64,000 nt of DNA from CAIUMH01 sp963758555 (GCA_963758555.1 CAVWVW010000003.1:1922001-1986000); one strand, 5' to 3'; positions 9,377 to 18,201 are shown, counted from the first letter of the stretch. Translations and numbers: made by a program. The notes: generated from the letters alone by a model not told the origin.

Positions 9377-10489
9377 GTGTCGTACGAAAGCCACTCAGAG
9401 CCGATCAAGCTGGGCGTCCTCATGGACTTCAAGCTGCCCGATGGCTTCCCACAGGAGAGGCGGGACGACTTTCGCTTCTCGCTGCAGATGGTCTTTGACG
9501 CTGGCTTGCAGGCCGGCCTGATCGACCGCGGTGTGGAGATCGTCTACCGAGAGGTGGAGGGACTGCCGAAGGGATCGGTGAAGGCAGTCATCGACGCCTA
9601 CGGCGAGCTGACCGACCACGGCTGTCTTGCGGTCTTCGGCCCCTCCATCACCGAGAACTGCGTGCCGATCCGAGAGGCCATCGAGGACGAGTTCCACGTG
9701 CCTGCTCTCAGCGTGACAGGTGCTGAGGACTGGATGGGCGAGTGGACCTTCGGCCTCTCGCAGGGCTCCATGACCGATGAGCCGATCTTCTGGGCGCAGC
9801 TCCTTCACCAGAGAGGCTTGAAGAGCGTTGGTTGCCTGATCGAGCGATCCCTCGTGGGAGAGACCTACATGCGGTACTTCCGAGCCGCATGCGCCGAACG
9901 TGGGATCCGGATCGTGGCCGAAGAGTGGATCGCGCAGACTGCACAGGACTCCACCCATGCCGTCGAGCACTTGCATCGACTGCAGCCAGACGCTCTCGTC
10001 CACTGTGGTTTCGGGTTCGGCATCGTCCACGTGAACACCGCCTTGCGAGCGCTCGGCTGGGAGCCTCCCCGCTTCATGGGCACCGCCTTTCAGAACGCGT
10101 GGATCAACGAGACCATCTGGGACGCGATCGTCGGATGGACGGGCATCGACCAGTACGACGAAGCAAACGAGATCGGCCAGCAGTTCCTGGACTCCTTCGA
10201 AGCGACGCACGGACGCCGGCCCGAGTACTGCGTGCCCGTCGTCAATCGAGACGTCGCCACGGTCCTCCTTCGAGCCTTCGCCGATGCCCACCCCCTGAGC
10301 CCGCGGGGCGTGAAGGAGGCACTTGAGCGAGTCAAGATGCTGCCCGCGGCGAGCGGAGCTCCGGGAACCTACATCTCCTTTGGCAAGTGGACGCGGCGAG
10401 GGTGGATGGGATCCGGCTATCTGGTCGCACGCGAGCTTGAGCCCGATCACGTCAGCTCAAAGCTTGTCGATCGGTTCGGCGCAGGTTGA
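9377..10489 (+). CDS. LivK-like periplasmic-binding-fold protein without signal peptide
   Basis: A 370-residue type I periplasmic-binding-fold protein resembling the substrate-binding subunit of branched-chain amino acid/amide ABC transporters: the KLGVLMDFKLPDG opening, an AVFGPSIT segment like the GP(x)ST loop, and SVGCLIERSLVGETY at the start of the second lobe. Unlike transport subunits it has no signal peptide or lipobox. The chosen GTG is preceded by a run of seven G; a TTG 21 nt upstream is the alternative and adds no signal sequence. No permease genes are adjacent. A cytosolic ligand sensor is one possibility (inference). Confidence 0.75.
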   Translation: MSYESHSEPIKLGVLMDFKLPDGFPQERRDDFRFSLQMVFDAGLQAGLIDRGVEIVYREVEGLPKGSVKAVIDAYGELTDHGCLAVFGPSITENCVPIREAIEDEFHVPALSVTGAEDWMGEWTFGLSQGSMTDEPIFWAQLLHQRGLKSVGCLIERSLVGETYMRYFRAACAERGIRIVAEEWIAQTAQDSTHAVEHLHRLQPDALVHCGFGFGIVHVNTALRALGWEPPRFMGTAFQNAWINETIWDAIVGWTGIDQYDEANEIGQQFLDSFEATHGRRPEYCVPVVNRDVATVLLRAFADAHPLSPRGVKEALERVKMLPAASGAPGTYISFGKWTRRGWMGSGYLVARELEPDHVSSKLVDRFGAG

Positions 10490-10531
10490 CACGAAGATCC
10501 GAGAGCCACTGGCAGAGAAGGGCTTGCAGGG

Positions 10532-10556
10532 GGGCCGCCAGCTGGCGCGGCGGCCC
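10532..10556 (+). terminator. hairpin downstream of the binding-protein gene
   Basis: An 8-bp GC-only stem (GGGCCGCC / GGCGGCCC) with a 9-nt loop starts 43 nt after the stop codon. There is no good T-run, so Rho-independent action is doubtful. The remaining bases up to 10789 show no convincing gene on either strand. Confidence 0.4.
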
Positions 10557-10789
10557 TTGCGAAGGGTTCCTCGTCGAGGTGCGAGACAAGGAGATCCACA
10601 CGCCCACAGCAGACCGCTGGAGATCGTCGGACGTCGTTGCGGACACGGTCAGAGTCCCGCGCTTGGTCGGATGCCTGAACTGACGATGGCTCCCTCGCTG
10701 CTGGTCGAGGTACCGGCCGTCCGTCTCAATCTCGTTGATCATCCTGACCTTCACCGACCCCCCAACGGTCGGGAGGTCAGCTCCGCTGG

Positions 10790-11233
10790 TCAGCCGTCCA
10801 ACGAAAATCGGTAGACGTTGGTCGAGCGTTGCTCGAACCCGAGTCGCTGATAGAGCCGGTTCGCAGCTTCACGCGACGGGTTCGAGGTGAGATCGACCGT
10901 TCGAGCTCCCGCCAAGTCCGCTCGCCGGATCGCCTCTTCGCACAGCGCTGCACCAACGCCCAAGCCCCGAGCCTCGTCGTCGACGATGACGTCCTCGATC
11001 CAGGCCCGCACACCGGTCGGGATCCGAAAGGTTGCCAAGGTCAAGGTGCCGATGATCGGACCGCCGCCATCTCGGGCCACCAGCAGCTGGATGGCTGGCG
11101 AGGAGATCATGGTCTCGATCTCGTAGGCCTCAGGCACCCGAGCAGACTGCGACAGCTGCGGGAGGAGTCGACGAAGTGCCGCGAGCAGCTCGTCATCGGC
11201 AACGATCGCCTCTTCGATCCCGAGCTCGCTCAC
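10790..11233 (-). CDS. GNAT family N-acetyltransferase
   Basis: A 147-residue single-domain GNAT protein. The central strand IEDVIVDDEARGLGVGAALCEEAI contains the acetyl-CoA pyrophosphate-binding motif (ARGLGVGAAL, the R/QxxGxG/A type), and AANRLYQRLGFEQR near the C-terminus is the usual motif B region. The GTG start overlaps the Nudix stop by 4 nt (GTGA), so the two genes are translationally coupled. The acceptor substrate is unknown. Confidence 0.85.
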   Translation of the reverse strand: MSELGIEEAIVADDELLAALRRLLPQLSQSARVPEAYEIETMISSPAIQLLVARDGGGPIIGTLTLATFRIPTGVRAWIEDVIVDDEARGLGVGAALCEEAIRRADLAGARTVDLTSNPSREAANRLYQRLGFEQRSTNVYRFSLDG

Positions 11234-11928
11234 TCGCTCGCCACCTCGCCACGCCACAGCGGCTCGCGCACCGAGTCGTAGAGCACGTCATGGACCTCTC
11301 CTCGTGCAGCCGCGAAGACGCGCTCGCCCCACCGCTCGAGACCGACCAGCGGCGAGGGCAGGTTGTCCTCGGTGAACCAACCCAGATCCGCCACCTCCAA
11401 GGGATGGGCGTTGAGCTCCCCGCCGATGGCACGACAGTGGAAGAGCAAGGAATAGAGCGGGTAGCGGGACATCCCGAGACGAAGGCCGTCGAGGACAGCG
11501 ATGAGGCGGACGGGCTCAACCTCGATGCCGGTCTCCTCTTCGACCTCCTTGACCACCACCTCAGCAGCCGAGTAGCCGACGTCGCACCACCCGGTCGGGT
11601 AGAGCCACACGCCTGAGTCAGCTCGCTTGATGAGCAAGATCTCGCCGGCGTCGTTGCTGACGGCTGCTCCGACCGCCACCTTGGGGGTCACGTAGCCCGC
11701 CACACCCTGGCCGATCTTGCCCATCCACTCGGTGACCTGGCCTTGCGCGTCGTCCAGCTCGTTCGCCGAGCCGTCAGCCGACACCTTGATGTCAGCGGCC
11801 ACCTTCAAGATCTCCTCGAAGCGCTCGCGTTCGTAGAGGCTCTCGGTGAAGCCGAGTCCTGTCATGGCGATGGCCGCCAAGGACTCCGACCAGCGTCGCA
11901 AGACTCGCTCAGGGATAGGTCGCTCCAT
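11230..11928 (-). CDS. Nudix hydrolase with N-terminal helical domain
   Basis: A 232-residue protein. Residues 1-75 form the helical N-terminal domain seen in one Nudix subfamily (MERPIPERVLRRWSESL), and the rest is the Nudix fold with ILLIKRADSGVWLYPTGW and a Nudix box ending KEVEEETGI. The Glu expected just after the box's opening Gly-x5 is Tyr here (GWCDVGYSAAE), while the metal-binding EVEEE is intact. It probably hydrolyses a nucleoside diphosphate derivative such as an ADP-ribose-like compound (family knowledge; specificity not visible). It is coupled to the GNAT gene. Confidence 0.85.
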   Translation of the reverse strand: MERPIPERVLRRWSESLAAIAMTGLGFTESLYERERFEEILKVAADIKVSADGSANELDDAQGQVTEWMGKIGQGVAGYVTPKVAVGAAVSNDAGEILLIKRADSGVWLYPTGWCDVGYSAAEVVVKEVEEETGIEVEPVRLIAVLDGLRLGMSRYPLYSLLFHCRAIGGELNAHPLEVADLGWFTEDNLPSPLVGLERWGERVFAAARGEVHDVLYDSVREPLWRGEVASE

Positions 11929-11989
11929 GGAGTGGCACGCTAGCCAATCGAATGACCAGTGGGCGCTGCGGGTGAGGCAACATAGACGG

Positions 11990-12157
11990 ATGCCCGTGAA
12001 CGAGGACTGCCGCCACTACGTGCGCCGACAAGCCAGCGCTGACGAGGTGACGGAGCGCTGCAAGCTCGGCGCCAACGAGCCGTTGCCCTTTGCCTGCCCC
12101 GAAGGGTGCCTCTTCTACGAGCCCCGGGGCATCGCCACCCAGGGCTGGCAAAGCTGA
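11990..12157 (+). CDS. small four-cysteine protein of unknown function
   Basis: A 55-residue open frame starting at ATG with the pattern DCRHY, ERCKLG and FACPEGCLFYEPR; cysteines are at positions 7, 24, 36 and 40. The spacing suggests a small metal-binding or redox knuckle. It lies between the divergent Nudix gene and the tetR gene. Its composition is protein-like and not a frame shadow, since no gene lies on the other strand. I recall similar short DCRHY...CPxGC proteins in actinobacteria but cannot name a family. Confidence 0.55.
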   Translation: MPVNEDCRHYVRRQASADEVTERCKLGANEPLPFACPEGCLFYEPRGIATQGWQS

Positions 12158-12271
12158 GGGGGGTGCCATTGAGCCCCTCGACCGAGTGACCTAGGGTCGC
12201 GCCGGAAGAGCAACAGCGAAGGCGCACAGAGCTCAAGAGCGCTCCTGGTGACCGTTGGAGAGGGGACCACG

Positions 12272-12874
12272 ATGGAGAGCAAGGTCCGCGATCAGATCGT
12301 CAAGGCCGCGTTCGAGATCCTGTGCGAAGAGGGCCCTTCACGACTTCGCGTCCACGAGGTCGCCAAGCGAGCCGGCGTGTCGCCCACACTGCTCTACTAC
12401 TACTTCGACGGCAAGCACGCGCTGATCGCTGCGGCCTACGCCAAGGACTACGCCGAGATCCTGGCGACCGATCGCGCGGCAGTCGAGGTGATCTTGGGTG
12501 GCACCGAATCGGTGATCGACTTCGCCGAGCGGGTCAGCACGGTGGTCGCCGATCAGGGCTCCCCCGAGCGGCGCAAGCGCCGCTTCGCGGTGCTGGCCAT
12601 CGCCCAGACCGACCAGATGGTGGCGGACGCCATCCGTGACGAGAACCGCTCGTACTTCGAGTTCCTGAAGAGCCTGATGCTCGAAGGTCAGCAGCGCGGC
12701 TGGCTCGAGCAGGGTGTCGACGTCAGCGCCCTCGCACTGCTCTGGATGGCCGCTCCCCTCGGCATGGTCTACGGCGACCTCGATCCGATGCTGACCTTGG
12801 ACGTCCCGACCGTGCTCAACACGCTCTATCCGCCAGCGAAGAACAAGGCGCCGTCCGGAGCCGACGCCTTCTAG
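12272..12874 (+). CDS. TetR family transcriptional regulator
   Basis: A 200-residue regulator. The N-terminal helix-turn-helix contains AAFEILCEEGPSRLRVHEVAKRAG followed by VSPTLLYYYFDGKHALI, the classic TetR recognition helix region. The C-terminal ligand domain is all-helical and divergent. I chose the ATG preceded by GGAGAGGGG; an upstream GTG would add eight residues. It is convergent with the NIL gene and has no obvious target operon beside it. Confidence 0.88.
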   Translation: MESKVRDQIVKAAFEILCEEGPSRLRVHEVAKRAGVSPTLLYYYFDGKHALIAAAYAKDYAEILATDRAAVEVILGGTESVIDFAERVSTVVADQGSPERRKRRFAVLAIAQTDQMVADAIRDENRSYFEFLKSLMLEGQQRGWLEQGVDVSALALLWMAAPLGMVYGDLDPMLTLDVPTVLNTLYPPAKNKAPSGADAF

Positions 12875-12886
12875 GACAAGAACGCT

Positions 12887-13135
12887 CTAGGACTCGAGGA
12901 CGTCGCCCAAGAGGTCGACGCCGATGCCCTCCGAGCGCAGCCAGTCGATGGCCGCCTCGAGGCGAGCGGGCTCGCCGTCGATCTCACAGATGATCCATCC
13001 CGCGCTCTCGGTGACCTCGGCCCGTCGGATGTCAGGGACGACGTCGAAGTCTTTGACCAAGGTGGCGATCATCGGCCGGCGGACCAGGGCTTCAGGGAAG
13101 CTGAGCTTCACTCGAATCGAGATCACAGAGCTCAC
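12887..13135 (-). CDS. NIL-domain (ferredoxin-like ACT-type) small protein
   Basis: An 82-residue stand-alone NIL domain. It is built as beta-alpha-beta-beta-alpha-beta and includes RVKLSFPEALVRRPMIATL and a second strand pair around AGWIICEIDGEPARL. NIL domains occur at the C-terminus of methionine importers (MetN), where they sense ligand, and also as free proteins of unknown role. It lies 9 nt after larE on the same strand, so it may be co-transcribed with that sulfur-transfer gene. Confidence 0.75.
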   Translation of the reverse strand: MSSVISIRVKLSFPEALVRRPMIATLVKDFDVVPDIRRAEVTESAGWIICEIDGEPARLEAAIDWLRSEGIGVDLLGDVLES

Positions 13136-13144
13136 CGGCCCAAC

Positions 13145-13946
13145 CTATCCCAGGACTCGGTTGAGCCGGCCTGAGCTGAGACCCTCCAGATCGAGCGCGC
13201 TGAAGGCGTAGCCCGCCGCTCGGCAGGCCTCGACGATCGACGCTCGGGCTCGAAGGGCGGCCTCGAGCTGGGCTTCTGGCACCTCGACCAGTGCCACGGT
13301 GCCGTGGTGCCGCACCCGCAGCTCGCCGAAGCCAAGGGCTCGGATCCGGGCTTCGGCCTCCGCCACGCTCTTGAGCGCGCCGAGCGTGACCGGCGTGCCG
13401 TACGGGAGCCTCGAGGCGAGGCACGGCGTGGCCGGCTTGTCGGCGGTCACGAGGCCCCTCTCGCGAGACGCCTCTCTGATCTGCGCCTTGGTGAGACCCG
13501 CTTCGACCAGGGGGAAGCGAGCGCCCCGCTCGGCGGCGACCACCTGGCCGGGTCGGTGGTCGCCGAGGTCGTCGACGTTCACGCCCAAGATCACGGTGGC
13601 TCCAGCGCTCGTGGGCCAAGGGCTCGAGCGCATCCATCAGGTGGGTCTTGCACCACCCGCACCGTCCGGCGTCGTTGCGTGCGTAGCGAGGGTCATCGAG
13701 CTCTCGGGTCTCGACCACGAGGTGCGAGAGGCCGAGCTCGGTGGCGAGCTGCGACGCCTCGTCGGCCTCCGAGGCGGCCATCGAGGCCGACGACGCCGTC
13801 ACGCACAGGGCCCGGCTCGGTCCGAGGACCTCGGTGGCCACCGCGGCGAGGTAGGTGGAGTCCACGCCACCCGAGAAGGCGACGACGACGGAGCCCAGCT
13901 CGCGCAACAGCTCGGTGAGCGGCTTCGTGGGGGTGCTGACGCTCAA
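13145..13946 (-). CDS. larE: LarE-like ATP-dependent sacrificial sulfur transferase (one frameshift)
   Basis: A PP-loop ATP pyrophosphatase with the SGGVDSTYLAAVA motif near residue 25. The downstream segment DKPATPCLASRLPYG carries the cysteine that donates sulfur in LarE. One extra base near 13604 splits the gene; the corrected protein is about 266 residues. In lactobacilli LarE acts with LarB and LarC to make the nickel-pincer cofactor, but neither partner is in this window, so the physiological substrate is open. The TTG start overlaps the hemQ stop by 4 nt. Confidence 0.8.
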
Positions 13947-14647
13947 GGGGCGATGGCGCCGACGACCTCGTCGAGCGTGCCGACGGCCCCGATGTAGAAG
14001 GGCCCGAACTCGGCGTAGAGGGTGGAGGCCTCATCGAAGCGCATCGTGTAGACGCAGGCCTTGATGTCGTCGGGATGGACGCCGAAGAGGGTGACACCCC
14101 ACTCGTAGTCATCGAGCCCCGTCGAGCCCGTGATCACCTGGAGGATCCTGCCAGCGAAGGTCCGCCCTGAGGCCCCGTGCGCCATCATCAGCGCCTTGCG
14201 GTCGTCGAAGTCGAGGGCGTACCAGTTCTGCTGCTCGCCTCGACGCTTCGACATCGGGTAGAAGCAGAACGACCGCATGCCCTCAGGCGGCAGGTGAGGA
14301 TGCAGGCGCGCCTCGAGCATGGCGGCCGGGGCTCCAGCCGCGTACTCGGAGACCTCGGTGAGCGACACGTAGGAGTCGACGACCGCGAGCCCCGCGCTCT
14401 GGATCTTCGTCTGCCAGCGACGCAGCGCCCAGACGTCCTCGGCCAGCCCCATGAGGCAGGCGTCGGCCTTGTGCCCGAGGATGGAGGCGGCGACGACCTG
14501 GCCGCCCTCCTTCTCCAGGCGCTCGTTGGCGTCGCGCACGCGATCGACGTCCACACCGGTGGTCGGCTTCACGAAGAGGTGGACGACGTTCCACCCGATG
14601 CTCGGGAGAAGCGGCTCAGGGAGGACCTCGTGTTCCATGGCCTCCAT
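13943..14647 (-). CDS. hemQ: HemQ/ChdC coproheme decarboxylase
   Basis: A chlorite-dismutase-family protein of about 234 residues. It contains YPMSKRR, NWYALDFDDRKALMMAHG and LDDYEWGVTLFG, the conserved core of actinobacterial coproheme decarboxylases that finish heme b synthesis by two oxidative decarboxylations. The His in MAHG is the expected coproheme ligand position. Two ATG codons 9 nt apart are possible starts; the upstream one is used. A longer reading into the groEL terminator has no support. It is coupled to larE. Confidence 0.85.
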   Translation of the reverse strand: MEAMEHEVLPEPLLPSIGWNVVHLFVKPTTGVDVDRVRDANERLEKEGGQVVAASILGHKADACLMGLAEDVWALRRWQTKIQSAGLAVVDSYVSLTEVSEYAAGAPAAMLEARLHPHLPPEGMRSFCFYPMSKRRGEQQNWYALDFDDRKALMMAHGASGRTFAGRILQVITGSTGLDDYEWGVTLFGVHPDDIKACVYTMRFDEASTLYAEFGPFYIGAVGTLDEVVGAIAP

Positions 14648-14715
14648 GCTAGGTCTCGTCGGCATCTCGGTCGCCCAGCTCGACCCGACGTCGAGTGAGC
14701 GGTCCGCCCGGGCGC

Positions 14716-14751
14716 GCCGCTGGGCGGCCCCCGGAGGGACCGCCCAGCGGC
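14716..14751 (-). terminator. groEL terminator hairpin
   Basis: A perfect 12-bp GC-rich stem (GCCGCTGGGCGG / CCGCCCAGCGGC) with a 12-nt loop begins about 24 nt after the groEL stop. T-runs are absent, as is common in high-GC actinobacteria. It separates groEL from hemQ. Confidence 0.6.
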
Positions 14752-14774
14752 AAGCGCAGGCTATGAGCTGAACC

Positions 14775-16397
14775 TTAGAAGTCGTCCATCCCACCCGGCA
14801 TCGACGGTGCGCCGCTCTCGCTGGGCTTGTCGACGATGACCGCTTCGGTGGTGAGGAACAGCGCCGCGATCGAGGCTGCGTTCTGCAGCGCCGAACGGGT
14901 CACCTTGGTGGCGTCGATGACACCCGCCTCGATGAGGTCGACGTACTCGCCGGTGGCCGCGTTGAGCCCCTCAGAAGCTGTCTTGAGGTTGCGGACCCGC
15001 TCGACGACGACGCCGCCCTCGAGGCCTGCGTTCTCGGCGATCTGCTTGATCGGAGCCTCCACGGCACGAGCGACGACCCGTGCGCCGGTGGCCTCGTCAC
15101 CCTCGAGCTTCTCAGCAGCGTCGAGGATCGCAGCCTGGCTGCGGAGCAGGGCCACGCCACCGCCGGGCACGACACCCTCTTCGATGGCTGCCTTGGTGGT
15201 CGAGACCGCGTCTTCGATGCGGTGCTTCTTCTCCTTGAGCTCCACCTCGGTGGCCGCGCCGACCTTGATGACGGCCACGCCGCCGGACAGCTTGGCAAGA
15301 CGCTCTTGGAGCTTCTCACGGTCGTAGTCGGAGTCGGTGTTGTCGATCTCGGCCTTGATCTGGTTGATCCGGCCCTTGATGTCGTCACTCGAGCCGGCAC
15401 CCTCGACGATCGTCGTCTCGTCCTTGGTGATGACGATCTTGTGCGCCTGGCCGAGCAGCTCGAGGGTCACGTTCTCGAGCTTGAGCCCGACCTCTTCGGT
15501 GATGACCTGGCCGCCGGTGAGCAGCGCGATGTCCTGGAGCATGGCCTTGCGGCGCTCGCCGAAGCCCGGCGCCTTGACGGCCACGGAGCGGAAGGTGCCA
15601 CGGATCTTGTTGACGACCAGGGTGGCCAGCGCCTCGCCCTCGATGTCCTCAGCGATGATCACGAGCGCCTTGCCCGACTGCATGACCTTCTCGAGCACGG
15701 GGAGCATGTCGCGCACCGCGGTGATCTTCGAGCCGACGAGCAGGATGTAGGGGTCTTCGAGGACCGCCTCCATGCGCTCGGTGTCGGTCACGAAGTAGGG
15801 GGAGATGAAGCCCTTGTCGAAGCGCATGCCCTCGACGAGGTCCATGTCCATCCCGAAGGTCTGAGACTCCTCGACCGTGATGACGCCGTCCTTGCCCACC
15901 TTGTCGATGGCCTCGGAGATCATCTCGCCGATCTCGGTGTCCGCCGCCGAGATCGAGGCGACCTGGGCGATCTGGGCCTTGGTGTTGGCTTCCTTGGCGA
16001 TGGAGTGGAGGCTGGCCACGGCGGCCTCGACGGCTGCCTCGATGCCCTTCTTCAAGCTCATCGGGTTGGCGCCAGCGGCCACGTTGCGAAGGCCCTCGTG
16101 GACCATGGCCCACGCCAGCACGGTCGCCGTCGTGGTGCCGTCTCCGGCCACGTCATCGGTCTTCTTGGCGACCTCCTTGACGAGATCGGCGCCGATCTTC
16201 TCGTAGGGGTCCTCGAGCTCGATGTCCTTGGCGATGGAGACGCCGTCGTTCGTGATCGTGGGGGCACCCCACTTCTTGTCCAGGACCACGTTGCGGCCCT
16301 TCGGGCCGAGCGTGACGCGCACGGCGTCTGCGAGCTTGTTCATGCCAGTCTCGAGGGCCCTGCGGGCTTCCTCGTCGAAAGCGATCATCTTCGCCAT
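14775..16397 (-). CDS. groEL: GroEL chaperonin (60 kDa, Cpn60)
   Basis: A full-length chaperonin of 540 residues with the conserved ATP-site segments TLGPKGRNVVL and AGDGTTTATVLA and the C-terminal GGMDDF end. It refolds proteins inside a double ring with GroES, which is not encoded here. The start MAKMIAFDEEARR is standard; a longer frame reaches into the CIRCE element and is not used. It stands alone, as extra or separated groEL copies often do in Actinobacteria. A CIRCE operator overlaps the promoter region. No frameshift is seen. Confidence 0.97.
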   Translation of the reverse strand: MAKMIAFDEEARRALETGMNKLADAVRVTLGPKGRNVVLDKKWGAPTITNDGVSIAKDIELEDPYEKIGADLVKEVAKKTDDVAGDGTTTATVLAWAMVHEGLRNVAAGANPMSLKKGIEAAVEAAVASLHSIAKEANTKAQIAQVASISAADTEIGEMISEAIDKVGKDGVITVEESQTFGMDMDLVEGMRFDKGFISPYFVTDTERMEAVLEDPYILLVGSKITAVRDMLPVLEKVMQSGKALVIIAEDIEGEALATLVVNKIRGTFRSVAVKAPGFGERRKAMLQDIALLTGGQVITEEVGLKLENVTLELLGQAHKIVITKDETTIVEGAGSSDDIKGRINQIKAEIDNTDSDYDREKLQERLAKLSGGVAVIKVGAATEVELKEKKHRIEDAVSTTKAAIEEGVVPGGGVALLRSQAAILDAAEKLEGDEATGARVVARAVEAPIKQIAENAGLEGGVVVERVRNLKTASEGLNAATGEYVDLIEAGVIDATKVTRSALQNAASIAALFLTTEAVIVDKPSESGAPSMPGGMDDF

Positions 16398-16449
16398 CGT
16401 GTGCTCCTCTGTAACGGGGGTGGTGAACCTTGCGGTTGGGCCTCCCAGA

Positions 16450-16475
16450 TTAGCACTCCTCACCCACGAGTGCTA
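16450..16475. promoter_or_regulatory. CIRCE operator (HrcA site) upstream of groEL
   Basis: The sequence TTAGCACTC, a 9-nt spacer and GAGTGCTAG matches the CIRCE consensus in all but the last base. It sits about 53 nt upstream of the groEL start, the usual place for HrcA repression relieved by heat shock. HrcA itself is not in the window. Confidence 0.92.
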
Positions 16476-16506
16476 GCAGACGGTCACTTCGACTGCCAGA
16501 GACCGA

Positions 16507-16782
16507 TCAGCCGCCAGCGACCGCCGGAACGATGGAGAGCACCTGGCCTTCGTTGACGGGTGTGGACAGCCCGTCGAGGAAGCGCACGTCCTCCTCGGCC
16601 AAGAACACGTTGACGAAGCGACGCAGGTTGCCCTGCTCGTCGAAGATCCGCTCACCGAAGCCCGGGTGCTCGGCGTCGAGGGCTTTGAGCGCCTCGCCGA
16701 CGGTGCTGACGTCGACGGGGATCTCACCCACGCCGCCGGTGAGCTGGCGCAGCTGGGTGGGGACTCGCACGGTGATGTTCAT
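16507..16782 (-). CDS. MoaD/ThiS-like sulfur carrier protein
   Basis: A 91-residue beta-grasp protein ending in the diglycine GG needed for adenylation and thiocarboxylate formation (SIVPAVAGG). The N-terminal strand MNITVRVPTQLRQLTGG is MoaD-like. A clear AGGAG lies 8 nt upstream of the ATG. It lies 55 nt after thrC on the same strand. A similar carrier in mycobacteria (CysO) supplies sulfur for cysteine synthesis with CysM. No CysM or Mec gene is next to this one, so the pathway assignment is open. Confidence 0.82.
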   Translation of the reverse strand: MNITVRVPTQLRQLTGGVGEIPVDVSTVGEALKALDAEHPGFGERIFDEQGNLRRFVNVFLAEEDVRFLDGLSTPVNEGQVLSIVPAVAGG

Positions 16783-16837
16783 GACTTGGTACTCCTGGGA
16801 TGGTTGATGAGAGGGGCGAAGGATGGACAGGGGGCGT

Positions 16838-18085
16838 CTAGGACCGGACCGGGTCGTCGAAGCCCATGGCCGCGTCGAAGGCCGCGAGGTTGGCGGGGAT
16901 GTGATGGGTCGGCGCCACGGTGCCGGTGAGCGCCTCGACCGTCTTGAGCCCGTGCCCCGTGACGATCGCCACGGTTCGCTCGTCGGAGCGGATCACCCCC
17001 GACTCGACGAGCGCCTTGAGCGTGGCGATGGTGACGCCGCCCGCCGTCTCCGCGAAGATGCCCTCGGTGCGGGCCAGCAGCTGGATGCCCTCGATGATCT
17101 GGGCGTCGCTCACCGAACCGCACGCACCGCCGCTCGAGCGGATGACGTCCAGGGCGTAGTAGCCGTCAGCAGGGTTCCCGATGGCCAGGGACTTGGCGAT
17201 GGTGTCGGGCTTGACCGGGCGCACCGTGTCGACCCCGCTGTTGAAGGCCGTGGCCACCGGCGAGCAGCCCGCTGCCTGGGCGCCTGAGATGCGAACCTCC
17301 GGCGCCGAGTCCAAGAGGCCGACCTTGCCCAGCTCGGCGAAGCCCTTGGCCACCTTGGTCAGCTGCGAGCCCGAGGCGATGGGGACCACCACGTGATCAG
17401 GCGCCTGCCACCCGAGCTGCTCGGCGATCTCGAACGCCAGGGTCTTCGAGCCCTCGGCGTAGTACGAGCGAACGTTCACGTTGACGAAGGCCCAGCTCGG
17501 GCGCTCGCTCGTGAGCTCGGCGCACAGCCGGTTGACGTCGTCGTAGGTGCCGTCGACCGCGATGACCTCGCCGCCGTAGACCGCGGTCATCATGATCTTC
17601 GCCTGCTCGAGGTTCGACGGGATCAGCACCACCGAGGCCATCCCTGAGCGCGCCGCGTGGGCCGCCACGGAGTTGGCCAGGTTCCCGGTCGAGGCGCACG
17701 CCGCCACCTTGAAGCCGAGCTGGCGGGCCTTGGTCAGGGCGACCGAGACCACGCGGTCTTTGAACGAGCCGGTCGGGTTCGCGGTGTCGTCCTTGATCCA
17801 CAGCTCGTCGAGGCCCAGCTCGGCGCCCAAGCGCTCGGCCCGGACCAGCGGTGTGAAACCAGCCCCGAGGTCGATCGGCGTCGCGTCATCCACCGGCAGG
17901 AGATCCCTGTAGCGCCACATCGAGCGCGGACCCGCCTCGATCGACGCACGGCTCACCACCTGGGCGATGGCGTCGTAGTCGTAGGCCACCTCGAGGGGGC
18001 CAAAGCAGAAATCACAGACGTGGAGTGCTTCAGCGGGGAAATCCCTGCCACACTCCCGACAGCGGAGACCGAGGACGGTGGTCAC
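16838..18085 (-). CDS. thrC: threonine synthase
   Basis: A PLP-dependent enzyme that converts O-phosphohomoserine to threonine. The 415-residue protein starts with a zinc-ribbon-like segment (LRCRECGRDFPAE, then VCDFCFGP) and carries the PLP lysine in TGSFKDRV, followed by ACASTGNLANS, the phosphate-binding loop. It starts at GTG with AAGGAG about 10 nt upstream. The MoaD-like gene follows. Homoserine dehydrogenase and kinase genes are not adjacent. Confidence 0.93.
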   Translation of the reverse strand: MTTVLGLRCRECGRDFPAEALHVCDFCFGPLEVAYDYDAIAQVVSRASIEAGPRSMWRYRDLLPVDDATPIDLGAGFTPLVRAERLGAELGLDELWIKDDTANPTGSFKDRVVSVALTKARQLGFKVAACASTGNLANSVAAHAARSGMASVVLIPSNLEQAKIMMTAVYGGEVIAVDGTYDDVNRLCAELTSERPSWAFVNVNVRSYYAEGSKTLAFEIAEQLGWQAPDHVVVPIASGSQLTKVAKGFAELGKVGLLDSAPEVRISGAQAAGCSPVATAFNSGVDTVRPVKPDTIAKSLAIGNPADGYYALDVIRSSGGACGSVSDAQIIEGIQLLARTEGIFAETAGGVTIATLKALVESGVIRSDERTVAIVTGHGLKTVEALTGTVAPTHHIPANLAAFDAAMGFDDPVRS

Positions 18086-18201
18086 GTGGCACTTGCTCCT
18101 TTGCTCATCGGTCGGGCGTTGGCACCTGGTCGGAGGGTGTATCCCACCGAACTGGTTGCCGCAGCGTCAAAGGGCCCGTCCCTCAGCTGCTCTGGATGAT
18201 T

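Noticed and set aside
15222..16556. Long plus-strand frame of 444 residues opposite groEL
   Set aside because: It is a mirror of the high-GC coding strand, rich in Asp/His/Gly with no domain pattern; groEL is unambiguous.
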